Source of the DNA: Sulfurimonas sp.
GTDB taxonomy: Bacteria; Campylobacterota; Campylobacteria; Campylobacterales; Sulfurimonadaceae
DNA length: 14,869 bases
Direction of reading: 5' to 3'
NCBI GenBank assembly: GCA_022712845.1
Contig: JAFLJV010000128.1
Coordinates: 1-14,869 of the forward strand
This document shows, in pieces, positions 5,958 through 13,113 of the stretch. Position 1 is the stretch's first letter. The number at the start of each line of letters is the position of its first letter. The notes beneath the pieces are model-generated. The model was not told the origin of the DNA and searched no databases. It saw nothing but the letters and a program-made list of their open reading frames with translations. The position numbers were made by a program, and so were the translations under genes.

Positions 5958-6139
5958 TGTATTTTAAGTGAATTAGTTTTGATGATTCTATTGAAAATTA
6001 AATTAAAAATAAGTAAATTAACTACTGTTTATTAAAGTTTTAGAACTTTATTTCGATATATAGTTATTAAATAAGATTTAGTAAGTAAAAATACGGTATT
6101 ATATTTGCTATAACAAAAAATAAAAGGCTTTAAAGTAAA

Positions 6140-6928
6140 ATGAGTTCTATAAAATCATATGCAGATAAAAATGCTGTTAAAGTAATTGCTTTTGCTGTTA
6201 GCTTTACACAACAACTTTCTACGGAACAAATAGATTTGTTCATAAAGAAACTAACTGAGGATTCTTTTTATAATCAAGAATTCAATGAAATACAGCCTCA
6301 GAAAGAAATTTTTATGACTATTGGACCAGATGGTGTTCATCAGCAAAAAGAAAGCATAGGTGGTGTTATTTGTAGAAAAACTTCCGATAATAAAATTTTA
6401 TGGGAAATTGTAATAAATAAAACAGGAGTAGTAGCTACATGTAGAAAATACAGTAGATGGGCTCCTATATCGAATAAATTTTATGAATACATAACTTCTA
6501 TTATTAAGTTAATAGATAAAAATATTTCTCAAATAACTTTAGAGTATTTAGATGAATTTGAAATAATAGAAGATAAAAATAACTGGAAGGAAGAACTATT
6601 TAAAGAATCTTGTGAATACATAACACCTTATGTACTTAATACTAGTGATTTTTGGCATGTTGAACAAGGCTTTTTTAGTCAATTAGATGGACTAGATGAT
6701 AAATTTTTGGACAATATAAGAATAAACTATTTTAATGATACAGGTAATGATACGAAAAATAAAATTAATATCGTTACACAGCACATAACTAGATTTGAGG
6801 ATAGCAAGAAATTTGAAATTGATTTCATTAAAAATGTGTTTCAAATAGCTCATACTCATAGTAAAAATATATTTGAAAATATTATTCATGATGATATATT
6901 AGTACGCTTTGATAGGGGAAATACATGA
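6140..6928 (+). CDS. TIGR04255-like family protein, 262 aa
   Basis: The layout fits the sporadically distributed TIGR04255 proteins: an N-terminal 'KNAVKVIAFAVSF' strand, a central 'WEIVINKTGVVATCRKYSRWAPISNKFYEYITSII' block, then 'ISQITLEYLDEFEI' and a C-terminal half with 'KNKINIVTQHITRFED'. These proteins occur on mobile elements and have no established function. There is no signal peptide, so it is cytoplasmic. AAAAGG at 6122-6127 lies 12 bases before the ATG, farther than usual, so the first gene may be weakly translated. A TATAAC at 6109-6114 is a possible -10 box. Its stop overlaps the next ATG (ATGA, 6925-6928), showing a tightly coupled operon. My family assignment rests on recall of sequence pattern and should be read as moderate. 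Confidence 0.6.
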   Translation: MSSIKSYADKNAVKVIAFAVSFTQQLSTEQIDLFIKKLTEDSFYNQEFNEIQPQKEIFMTIGPDGVHQQKESIGGVICRKTSDNKILWEIVINKTGVVATCRKYSRWAPISNKFYEYITSIIKLIDKNISQITLEYLDEFEIIEDKNNWKEELFKESCEYITPYVLNTSDFWHVEQGFFSQLDGLDDKFLDNIRINYFNDTGNDTKNKINIVTQHITRFEDSKKFEIDFIKNVFQIAHTHSKNIFENIIHDDILVRFDRGNT

Positions 6929-7482
6929 ATAATATAACTAGTTCAATTGTTGAATCATTTTTAACTGGAATGAGTACTGACCCCAGTTTATATCATACAA
7001 TAATAAAAAATGATTTAGATACTCATTATAAATCTGAAATTTCTATACCATACAAAACTGATTTGTATAGCGAACTACAAAGTGAGTTATTGAATTATAG
7101 TTTTTTAGAGGAAGACTGGGATGGGTATGAAGCTATAAAACCACCTGTAAAAAATATAGAAGATGTAAAATTATTCATATCGATATTAAAATTTTTAGAT
7201 ATTGAAACACCAAATATCATGTTGTCATGTGCAGGGGATATATCCTTATACTGGGAATTAAATGAAAAATATATGGAATTAAATTTTAATGGTACAGATA
7301 AATATTCGTATTTAATTGAGGAGAATTCTTTATTTTTTGGAAAAGATAATATAAATATATCTGATGATTTTCCTAATGAAGTAGAATCTTTTGTTAACAA
7401 ATATATTTCTAAAAAATCGATAAACCGTAGAAATATATTTTATGTAACGGGTAATACATCAAATAGACATTTAATTAGTTAG
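6925..7482 (+). CDS. Hypothetical protein with WDGYEA motif, 185 aa
   Basis: Translation is coupled to the preceding gene by an ATGA overlap. The recognisable part is 'YSFLEEDWDGYEAIKPPVKNIED' (about residues 57-79), followed by 'TPNIMLSCAGDISLYWELNEKYMELNFNG' (about 93-121). The pairing of a W-D-G-Y-x-A motif with a later 'D/G-x-I-x-L-x-W' strand recurs in uncharacterised bacterial proteins from genomic islands and operons. I know of no biochemical function. It is acidic and soluble, without signal peptide. The C terminus (about 160-185) is basic and polar. It is the middle gene of a three-gene cassette next to an integrase, i.e. in a typical cargo position. Confidence 0.6.
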   Translation: MNNITSSIVESFLTGMSTDPSLYHTIIKNDLDTHYKSEISIPYKTDLYSELQSELLNYSFLEEDWDGYEAIKPPVKNIEDVKLFISILKFLDIETPNIMLSCAGDISLYWELNEKYMELNFNGTDKYSYLIEENSLFFGKDNINISDDFPNEVESFVNKYISKKSINRRNIFYVTGNTSNRHLIS

Positions 7483-7499
7483 CCTTTATAGGATATAGA

Positions 7500-7964
7500 T
7501 TGGATTATCAACAACTATTAGGTTTAGAATTAGTGAAACAAAGTCCATTGTCTCCATGTACAATATCAAATGAAGAAATTGTTAGTAGGGCAATATTTGC
7601 TCCTAACCACTATAAAAACAATAAAATACAATCTGCAGCATTTGAACAAATTATTTCTGATCCTGATGGGATGTCTGTACTTAGAAAAAGTTATTCATTT
7701 ACAGAATCACTTAGAATAACAATTGAAATAATGGAAAATAAAGGGAAAAGTTATGTAACAAATGTTTCTGCTAAAGTGTTGAATATTAGAAATATTTTAT
7801 GTGAAAAGAATAGATTAGTTTGTGTAATTGATACTGCAAAAAAAAATAGAATTGCACATGCAGATTTAATCTCAACAAGAAAAGTTATTGATTGTTCACT
7901 AGATAAAAAGGCTACTACTTTATTTCTTAGACGTGAAATAGCAAAAGTTTTTAATGCTGTCTAG
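7500..7964 (+). CDS. Hypothetical protein, third gene of the cassette, 154 aa
   Basis: I take the TTG at 7500 as start because AGGA (7490-7493) lies 6 bases upstream and the likely conserved region begins soon after it. The gene follows the previous stop by 17 bases, so the three genes form one operon. Visible features are 'SPLSPCTISNEEIVSRAIFAPNHY' (about residues 15-38), 'AAFEQIISDPDGMSVLRKSYSF' (about 46-67) and 'KKNRIAHADLIST' (about 114-126). The 'E-x-V-x-R-A-I-F-x-P-x-H' and 'N-R-x-A-H-A-D' patches carry His, Arg and Asp residues that could be catalytic or metal-binding. I do not recognise a named family. It ends 36 bases from the convergent integrase gene. Confidence 0.55.
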   Translation: MDYQQLLGLELVKQSPLSPCTISNEEIVSRAIFAPNHYKNNKIQSAAFEQIISDPDGMSVLRKSYSFTESLRITIEIMENKGKSYVTNVSAKVLNIRNILCEKNRLVCVIDTAKKNRIAHADLISTRKVIDCSLDKKATTLFLRREIAKVFNAV

Positions 7965-8000
7965 TTTTGTATAAATTTATTAAAAAAACATGAATACTAC

Positions 8001-9149
8001 TTAAACAATTAAAGCCTTAGTAGCTTCATGTCTCACATTTGGTATTAAGTGAGAATATCTTAAAGTCATTTCTAATGTTTTGTGACCTAGTTGCTCTTTG
8101 ATTTGCAGAATGTCAAGACCACTCATAGCCAACCAACTAGCATGTGTATGTCTAAGGCTATGAGCTGTTATTTTATTTTGAGAATCTTTTTCTTTATTCC
8201 CTGGAATAATAGTTTCCAATGCAGTCATAAAATGATTAGGCATTCTTAATATTGTTCCACCTGTTGCAGTACTAATTATTAAATCTGATTTTTTATTTTC
8301 TTGTAGATAGTTTAGAGTTTTCAATAAAATATCATTAATAAAGATATGTCTAGCATTTCCATTTTTTGTCTTTTTAAAATATATAGTATTTGTATCAAAG
8401 TTTATATCATTCCATTTTAAGGCTGTATTTTCATTTGTTTTATTTTTTTGTGAACTCGCACCAGTTATTTCACTAAATCTAGCACCAGTAAGTAGTAGTA
8501 AAACAGTTAAATGATATGTTCTAAGATTGATTGATTCTAATAGGTTTAGTAATTCTTTGGCTTGTGCTTTTGTTAGAAATCCTAGTCTTTGATTATTAAT
8601 TTCAGGCATTTTAACTTTGCCGTTTGCAATAGGATTTGTATAATTTTTAAGGATATCATGTTTGATTCCATAATTTAAAATTGTTCTTATCAGAGTCAAT
8701 TGATGTTTGACTGTTTGAGCAGCTAAATCTAGTGATAATAATTTCTGTTTAAATTTTTCAAAATCTAAAGAAGTTAAGCTTTTTACTGCTTTATTACCAA
8801 AAATTGGTTTAATATGCTTATTATAATTTTGCTCATCTCCCATCCAAGATTTTTTATTTGCTTTAGAGTATTTAAAAAACTCTAACCATATATCATTAAG
8901 CTTTAGTCTAGTAATCCTTGAATTTTTAAGAATAGGTTCTTGACCGTGCTGTAGTTTATATTTTACTTCAATTAGTTTAGAGTAGGCATCTTTTACAGTA
9001 AAGTCTGAACTTTTAGTTTTTTTACCAATCTGTACTTTAACTGGTTTACCTACTTCATCGCGATAATTTATATAGTAAGAAATATCTCCATTTTTCAGCT
9101 CGTTTTTCCAAACACCTTCATACTTACCACCAACTGGTTCTAATGCCAT
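8001..9149 (-). CDS. Tyrosine integrase of element 1, 382 aa
   Basis: This enzyme would integrate and excise element 1 at tRNA-Leu. An N-terminal arm-binding-like part (residues 1-75, with YYINYRDEVGKPVKVQIGKK) precedes a SAM-like core-binding domain (about 80-175) and the catalytic domain. All catalytic residues are present: Arg224 (TGARFSE), Lys262 (KKTKNG), His330 and Arg333 (HSLRHTHAS), His356 (LGHKT) and Tyr365 (LRYSHL). About 13 extra residues follow Arg224. Start: AAGGAT (9163-9158) is 8 bases upstream; TATACT (9191-9186) is a likely -10 box. The gene starts about 215 bases from the tRNA-derived attachment site, with short direct repeats between them. It converges on the cassette at 6140-7964. 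It appears intact and active. Confidence 0.92.
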   Translation of the reverse strand: MALEPVGGKYEGVWKNELKNGDISYYINYRDEVGKPVKVQIGKKTKSSDFTVKDAYSKLIEVKYKLQHGQEPILKNSRITRLKLNDIWLEFFKYSKANKKSWMGDEQNYNKHIKPIFGNKAVKSLTSLDFEKFKQKLLSLDLAAQTVKHQLTLIRTILNYGIKHDILKNYTNPIANGKVKMPEINNQRLGFLTKAQAKELLNLLESINLRTYHLTVLLLLTGARFSEITGASSQKNKTNENTALKWNDINFDTNTIYFKKTKNGNARHIFINDILLKTLNYLQENKKSDLIISTATGGTILRMPNHFMTALETIIPGNKEKDSQNKITAHSLRHTHASWLAMSGLDILQIKEQLGHKTLEMTLRYSHLIPNVRHEATKALIV

Positions 9150-9204
9150 TTAAAATAATCCTTATTAAAAATAATTTATCTTTAAAGTATAACAAAAAAA
9201 GCAT

Positions 9205-9259
9205 TTTTTACTACAGTTTTTACTACAATAAATGAAAAAATATAGATAACAATAGATAA
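9205..9259. repeat. Short direct repeats between integrase and attachment site
   Basis: TTTTTACTACA occurs twice in tandem (9205-9215, 9217-9227), then ATAGATAA twice (9242-9249, 9252-9259). Their place between int and the att core is where arm-type integrase sites or excisionase sites normally lie. That role is inferred. Confidence 0.45.
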
Positions 9260-9363
9260 TAATGAAGAGATTTGAAAATACATATACATCTGTAAAGTTA
9301 GTACTGACAAGCTTTTATAGAAATTTGTAAAAATTTAAGAAAAAATGATAAAGTATTAAAAAA

Positions 9364-9419
9364 AGACTTAGGATCTGGTGCCGCAAGGCGTGGAGGTTCA
9401 AGTCCTCTCATCCGCACCA
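9364..9419 (+). other. Attachment site: 3' part of tRNA-Leu(UAG)
   Basis: From the anticodon stem to the terminal CCA this is the 3' part of a leucine tRNA. The anticodon loop is CTTAGGA (9367-9373, anticodon TAG at 9369-9371). A long variable arm with TGCCGCAAGGCG follows, then the T-arm GAGG-TTCAAGT-CCTC, and the acceptor end CATCCGCACCA. The 5' half is absent upstream, so it is not a working tRNA gene. Beginning in the anticodon region beside a tyrosine integrase is the usual form of an attachment core for tRNA-targeting elements. It marks the right end of element 1; an intact tRNA-Leu would be expected at its left end, outside the window. Confidence 0.85.
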
Positions 9420-10163
9420 TCCAGAACAACTAAAATAATCAACAAAAATCTTACTAATAAAACCTCAATAAAGCCCATTAATAAGGCATTTATAGATACT
9501 TCTACTGATGATGATAAATCAACTAAAAACCCTAGCTGTGAAACTTATGATATACTTAAATCTGTTGAAAAAATTGAGACACAACTAAAACGGCTTAAAC
9601 TTTACAACACTACATACTTACATAAAAGAAATGATATATACTACTTTTCTATACGAGTTGGAAAACAGGTTATAAGAAAATCACTACATACCTATAATAA
9701 AACTTTTGCTATCATACTAAAAATGAAAATATTAAGAGATTTGAATATGAATAATATAAACCCTACTACTGTTTTTACAATGAACAATGAAGATATAGAA
9801 AAGTTATTAACATTGAGACCTAATAATGATATTGAAGAAAAACTAATGCCTGAATTAAGGAAAGTTATAAGAAGAGCAATTAAACGATTAAAAAAAGAAT
9901 ATGGCTACGATATTAGTATTAATGATGTTGATGATGAGGTATCTAAAATAGAGTATTTATCGGATTATACTAGCATTTTTTTATCTGATATTGAAAGTTC
10001 AACTTCTAAAAAAACGATGATAAAATTTAGACAGGCTATTGATTATCTTCATATATATTTTGGAGAAAATTATAATATAAGAAAAATGAAAAAGAAAGAT
10101 ACTGTTGATTTTCGCAGATTTTTACGAAAAGTTCCTAAAAATTGGAAACAAAAAAAGCACTAA
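9378..10163 (+). CDS. N-terminal part of the split tyrosine integrase of element 2
   Basis: The frame enters from inside the tRNA fragment: translation of the tRNA gives the well-known VQVLSSAP string, so the GTG at 9378 is unlikely to be the natural start. No ATG, GTG or TTG follows the tRNA before the conserved 'YLHKRNDIYYFSIRVGKQVIRKSLHTYN' block (about residues 81-108), an arm-binding domain typical of phage-type integrases. A core-binding helical region follows (about 195-261). The frame stops at 10161-10163. The catalytic half continues in the -1 frame from a slippery A_AAA_AAG at 10151-10157. If the two 15-bp repeats recombined, this part would gain a proper ATG start from 14633. It may be a programmed, switchable gene or a decayed one. 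Confidence 0.65.
   Translation: MPQGVEVQVLSSAPSRTTKIINKNLTNKTSIKPINKAFIDTSTDDDKSTKNPSCETYDILKSVEKIETQLKRLKLYNTTYLHKRNDIYYFSIRVGKQVIRKSLHTYNKTFAIILKMKILRDLNMNNINPTTVFTMNNEDIEKLLTLRPNNDIEEKLMPELRKVIRRAIKRLKKEYGYDISINDVDDEVSKIEYLSDYTSIFLSDIESSTSKKTMIKFRQAIDYLHIYFGENYNIRKMKKKDTVDFRRFLRKVPKNWKQKKH
9408..9422. repeat. Left 15-bp att repeat of element 2
   Basis: TCATCCGCACCATCC here is identical to 14696-14710 and differs on both sides. It is the last 12 bases of the tRNA plus TCC. The two copies enclose the element with the split integrase, the replication protein and the second recombinase. Confidence 0.8.
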
Positions 10164-10993
10164 AAGATAAAAATATAAAAGTAATGATTGACAAAAAATC
10201 AAAAATATTAGATAAATACGATAAACAAATGGAAAGCACTATAAATGAGGTAATGAAAAGAGTTATAACTATTTTTGATGCTTTTGTTGAGGAGACACTT
10301 ATATATGAAAATCATTTTGCTAAATTAACTAAAAAGAAACTACCAACAACAACAAAAAGAGAATATACGGTAAAAGAATTAAAGGCTATTTTTGATTATT
10401 ACAATAAAGAATATTCGCAGGAGGAGTATAATTTTATTAAGTTTTTACTATTTACTGGATTAAGGCGAAACGAGGCACTATCCATAACAAAAGAGGATAT
10501 ATATTTTGAAAATGATATGATTGATATTGATGGAACAAAAACAGAAAATGCTAAAAGAGTTATTGTTATACACAATGATATTAAAGAGGTAATTATTCTA
10601 CAATTAAAGGATAAAGATGATGAGGACTATCTATTTTTCAATACTGGACTAAAAGATATTATGACTAATCTACGACATAAAGAAAAATCAGATGCTGAAA
10701 AGTTTGATTTTCACGGTGGAAAAATTGGAACACTAATTAATAAAGGGATAAAAGATGTTGTTGGAGAAACTGCTAAAAAAGATTTAGATATTCATTCCAT
10801 ACGAAAAAATCATATACAGGAGTTATTCTTATTATCTAATATTGAGTGGTTAGACCTACAAACATTAATCGGACACTCTACAAATAGTAATACAACAGAT
10901 AAGCACTATTTAAGGGGTAAAAGAAATTTTGAAAGATTAAAAAAACATATAAATGAAACAGATTTTTTACAATATTTTTCTGATATAAATTAA
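10142..10993 (+). CDS. C-terminal catalytic part of the split tyrosine integrase of element 2
   Basis: This frame starts at an unconvincing TTG at 10142 that lacks a ribosome site. Read as the -1 continuation of the preceding frame, it restores a normal core-binding helix (KQKK then ALKDKNIKVMIDKK). The catalytic residues are intact: Arg108 (FTGLRRNEAL), a Lys in GTKTENAKR, His218 and Arg221 (DIHSIRKNH), His245 (LIGHSTNS) and Tyr256 (DKHYLRG). An intact catalytic half argues either for a recent frameshift or for programmed -1 frameshifting, which would add 278 residues to the N-terminal part. A terminator-like hairpin follows at 11034-11069. Confidence 0.8.
   Translation: METKKALKDKNIKVMIDKKSKILDKYDKQMESTINEVMKRVITIFDAFVEETLIYENHFAKLTKKKLPTTTKREYTVKELKAIFDYYNKEYSQEEYNFIKFLLFTGLRRNEALSITKEDIYFENDMIDIDGTKTENAKRVIVIHNDIKEVIILQLKDKDDEDYLFFNTGLKDIMTNLRHKEKSDAEKFDFHGGKIGTLINKGIKDVVGETAKKDLDIHSIRKNHIQELFLLSNIEWLDLQTLIGHSTNSNTTDKHYLRGKRNFERLKKHINETDFLQYFSDIN
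10151..10157 (+). promoter_or_regulatory. A_AAA_AAG slippery heptamer joining the integrase halves
   Basis: In the zero frame the bases read caA AAA AAG followed by CAC TAA, which is the canonical bacterial -1 slip site (as in dnaX and several IS transposases) two codons before the stop. After a -1 slip the next codon is GCA in the frame of the catalytic half. I see no strong downstream hairpin and no Shine-Dalgarno-like stimulator at the usual distance, so the efficiency would be modest, and a simple indel in the A7 run remains possible. Confidence 0.5.
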
Positions 10994-11033
10994 AAAAAGT
11001 ATTCAAAAAATACCTAGGCATAAGACTTTTGCT

Positions 11034-11079
11034 AGACCCTATTTTCTAGTAAAAACTTTTTATGGGTCTTTAATATTTT
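11034..11079 (+). terminator. Putative terminator after the integrase
   Basis: AGACCC (11034-11039) pairs with GGGTCT (11064-11069), extendable inward across AT pairs, and is followed by TTAATATTTT. Its place is about 40 bases past the integrase stop. Confidence 0.5.
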
Positions 11080-11171
11080 AACATAAAACACAGCCTACAA
11101 ATTAACACAACTACAATAAAGCCACACCTTACTTTTTAACACATAACTATAAAAAACACGGTCATAATTTG

Positions 11172-11177
11172 TATAAT
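11172..11177 (+). promoter_or_regulatory. Possible -10 box for the 59-aa gene
   Basis: A consensus TATAAT lies 47 bases before the ATG at 11224. There is no clear -35 box, as is usual in Campylobacterota. Confidence 0.5.
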
Positions 11178-11223
11178 AAGTATAAATAACTATGTAGTAA
11201 AAATAACACATAAGGATAAAAAA

Positions 11224-11403
11224 ATGAGTGAAAGTGAGTTTGTATTTGAGTTGAAAAAATCTGGAATTTGTAAAAATAAAGATTGGAATATTATTAATTT
11301 AATAAAAAAAGATAAGCAGCTTGTAAAAAAAATACTTGAAAAAATTGATAAAAAATTGCTTGAAAGTAATCTTACAATAAAAGAGATTGGACTGATTTTA
11401 TAG
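11224..11403 (+). CDS. Small hypothetical protein, 59 aa
   Basis: AAGGA (11212-11216) lies 7 bases before the ATG, and a TATAAT box is upstream, so this short frame is likely real. The protein begins MSESEFVFELKKSGIC and is Lys-rich and probably all helical, with KKILEKIDKKLLESNLTIKEIGLIL at the end (about residues 34-59). The final 'LTIKEIGLIL' looks like part of a helix-turn-helix, so a small regulator or excisionase is possible, but I cannot assign it. It lies between the element 2 integrase and the convergent replication gene. Confidence 0.55.
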   Translation: MSESEFVFELKKSGICKNKDWNIINLIKKDKQLVKKILEKIDKKLLESNLTIKEIGLIL

Positions 11404-11558
11404 TTTATTTAAGTGGGGTGTAAAACAGAGATTAAGTATTATAAAAATTTATAATATATTTTCGCTAGTGTAATTATACTATTTGAAAATATGCTATATT
11501 TACATACAACTACAATTAGTAATATAATAAGTTATTAATGCTACTTTGATAAGATTTA

Positions 11559-11600
11559 ACACTTTTTGAGTGTAAAGTAAAAAGCCACTTTTTTAATATT
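11559..11600 (-). terminator. Weak hairpins after the replication gene
   Basis: In minus-strand sense AAAAAGTGGCTTTTT can form a small hairpin, followed by ACACT-CAAAA-AGTGT (11573-11559). Either could end the leftward replication transcript. Between 11404 and 11558 I see only AT-rich DNA with no gene. Confidence 0.3.
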
Positions 11601-11607
11601 TTTATAA

Positions 11608-12837
11608 TTATGGATTTACTCCCATTATAATTAATAGGTCTAAATTGTCTATGTCTTTTACTATTTGCTCTGTATCAATTAATAATTCCTGCTCTTTATA
11701 AGCTACCATTTTTTTACCTTTTTTATAATCTCTTTCATATAGTTTTTTCTTTAATGGGCTGCTGAATACCAGTATCTTCAACTTACTTAATTCTTTGATT
11801 AATTTATCTGATATGATGCTGATGGGGTCTCTATATAATCTTACTTTTAATTTTTGAGATATTTCTAATCTGTTGATTTGAATATTTGTATCTTCATAAA
11901 ACTTTAATTTATCTTGCTTTTGGTCTTCTTTTCTTTTGTCATAATTATAGATTTCAGTATCTCTTGATTTGATTTTTATTACTATGTCTTCATAATTACA
12001 ATAACTATCATATACAATATTCTTATTTTCTTTTTTGATTAATTTTAATATGCCGTAATATGTATCTGGGTCTTTTATCACTATCTTTTGATAATAACTC
12101 ACTCTATTTTTATTTTTATTTTTTCTTTGAGTATCTTCGTAATCACATTTAATAAAGTGATATGTTTTACTAGCCCATTGTATATAATTAGCTTTTTTAC
12201 TTACTTCATAATTTAGATTGTATTTTTTGATGATGCTATTAATTAATCTTTTGTTTGTAATTTTCTTTGAGTGGCTATGAGCATAAGGAATATAAATACT
12301 ATGGACTTGAAACTTTGTTATAGTTGTGATGTCATTATTGCTTATATTTAGATTGTCATTATTTAATACGATTGTTTTATCGTATCCTTTATGATTGTCT
12401 ATCGCATAATCTATTTTTGTTATAGTTGGCTTATATTTACCTTGACTAATTATTTTATAGATTGATTTCATATAAGATGATGAAATTGTATATGCCTGAT
12501 TTAGTCCGTATAATTCAACGATTATATTTCTTGATTTGAATAATTTGTTATAGATTTCATTTGAGACTGTTTTGTAAAAGATTTTACCTATTGTAATTTC
12601 ATTATAGATGATTTTGATTTCATTCTGATTTTTTAGATTTGGTTTTATTAGATTTAGACTTGCTAGAATCTTTGATTTCACTAATATTTTCTGATTTACT
12701 TTTATTGTAATTTCTGATTTAACTAATTCATTAATTAATAATTCAAGGTTTGCTTTGATTTGAAACTGAATAGTATCAATACCTTGATTTAATTGTGAGT
12801 GATTTTGATTGCTGAACATAACATATATACCTACCAT
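11608..12837 (-). CDS. Replication initiator, rolling-circle/filamentous-phage type, 409 aa
   Basis: Three spaced signatures recall Rep_trans / filamentous-phage gene II-like initiators: 'GIDTIQFQI' near the N terminus (19-27), 'TITKIDYAIDNHKGYDK' (138-154) and 'IYNYDKRKED ... NIQINRLEISQKLK' (296-331). These are the strands that carry the acidic and tyrosine residues in that group. Such proteins nick the double-stranded origin and start rolling-circle replication. The protein is unusually rich in Ile, Lys and Asn. Two starts are possible: Met1 at 12837, without a ribosome site, or Met7 at 12819, which has GGTAGG about 10 bases upstream. TATAAT at 12895-12890 (minus) is a likely -10 box. No coat, Zot-like or other phage structural gene is near, so the element is more plasmid- or satellite-like than a complete phage. 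Confidence 0.6.
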   Translation of the reverse strand: MVGIYVMFSNQNHSQLNQGIDTIQFQIKANLELLINELVKSEITIKVNQKILVKSKILASLNLIKPNLKNQNEIKIIYNEITIGKIFYKTVSNEIYNKLFKSRNIIVELYGLNQAYTISSSYMKSIYKIISQGKYKPTITKIDYAIDNHKGYDKTIVLNNDNLNISNNDITTITKFQVHSIYIPYAHSHSKKITNKRLINSIIKKYNLNYEVSKKANYIQWASKTYHFIKCDYEDTQRKNKNKNRVSYYQKIVIKDPDTYYGILKLIKKENKNIVYDSYCNYEDIVIKIKSRDTEIYNYDKRKEDQKQDKLKFYEDTNIQINRLEISQKLKVRLYRDPISIISDKLIKELSKLKILVFSSPLKKKLYERDYKKGKKMVAYKEQELLIDTEQIVKDIDNLDLLIIMGVNP

Positions 12838-12889
12838 TTGATTAATATATAATTACCACAACTATATATTCTTTGATTTATTTATACCT

Positions 12890-12918
12890 ATTATACATAA
12901 CTTTTGAGTGATTGGGAA
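12890..12918 (-). promoter_or_regulatory. Promoter for the replication gene
   Basis: On the minus strand TTCCCA (12918-12913) and TATAAT (12895-12890) are 17 bases apart, about 50 bases upstream of the replication start. The -35 box matches the consensus at about half its bases. Confidence 0.5.
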
Positions 12919-12996
12919 AAGGTATAAGAATAAGGGATTATAAGCCTATTTGTAAAGGTTTTGGGACTATATAAGAGTAAAAAGGTATCTGACATA

Positions 12997-13032
12997 AAAA
13001 AAGGCTTACAGATTGAACTATAAGCCTTTTTT
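12997..13032 (-). terminator. Strong intrinsic terminator after the second recombinase
   Basis: AAAAAAGGCTTA (12997-13008) and TAAGCCTTTTTT (13021-13032) form a perfect 12-bp stem with U-runs on either strand. Its position stops the leftward recombinase transcript before the replication gene; it would also work in the other direction. Confidence 0.85.
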
Positions 13033-13113
13033 AGTTGAGGTGGTTAGTCTCGGTTGGTGGTGTTTATACTATGTATATTTCTATTTATACTATTATTGAA
13101 AAAAAACTATGCT

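Noticed and set aside
7095..7400. 101-codon minus-strand frame inside the WDGYEA gene
   Set aside because: It is fully antisense to a coupled operon gene, with no promoter or ribosome site; shadow frame.
9364..9419. Functional tRNA-Leu gene
   Set aside because: The 5' half (acceptor, D-arm and 5' anticodon stem) is missing upstream.
9378..9422. GTG start giving a protein with VQVLSSAP at its N terminus
   Set aside because: The string is the translation of the tRNA 3' end, a frequent annotation artefact; the displaced ATG at 14633 is a better natural start.
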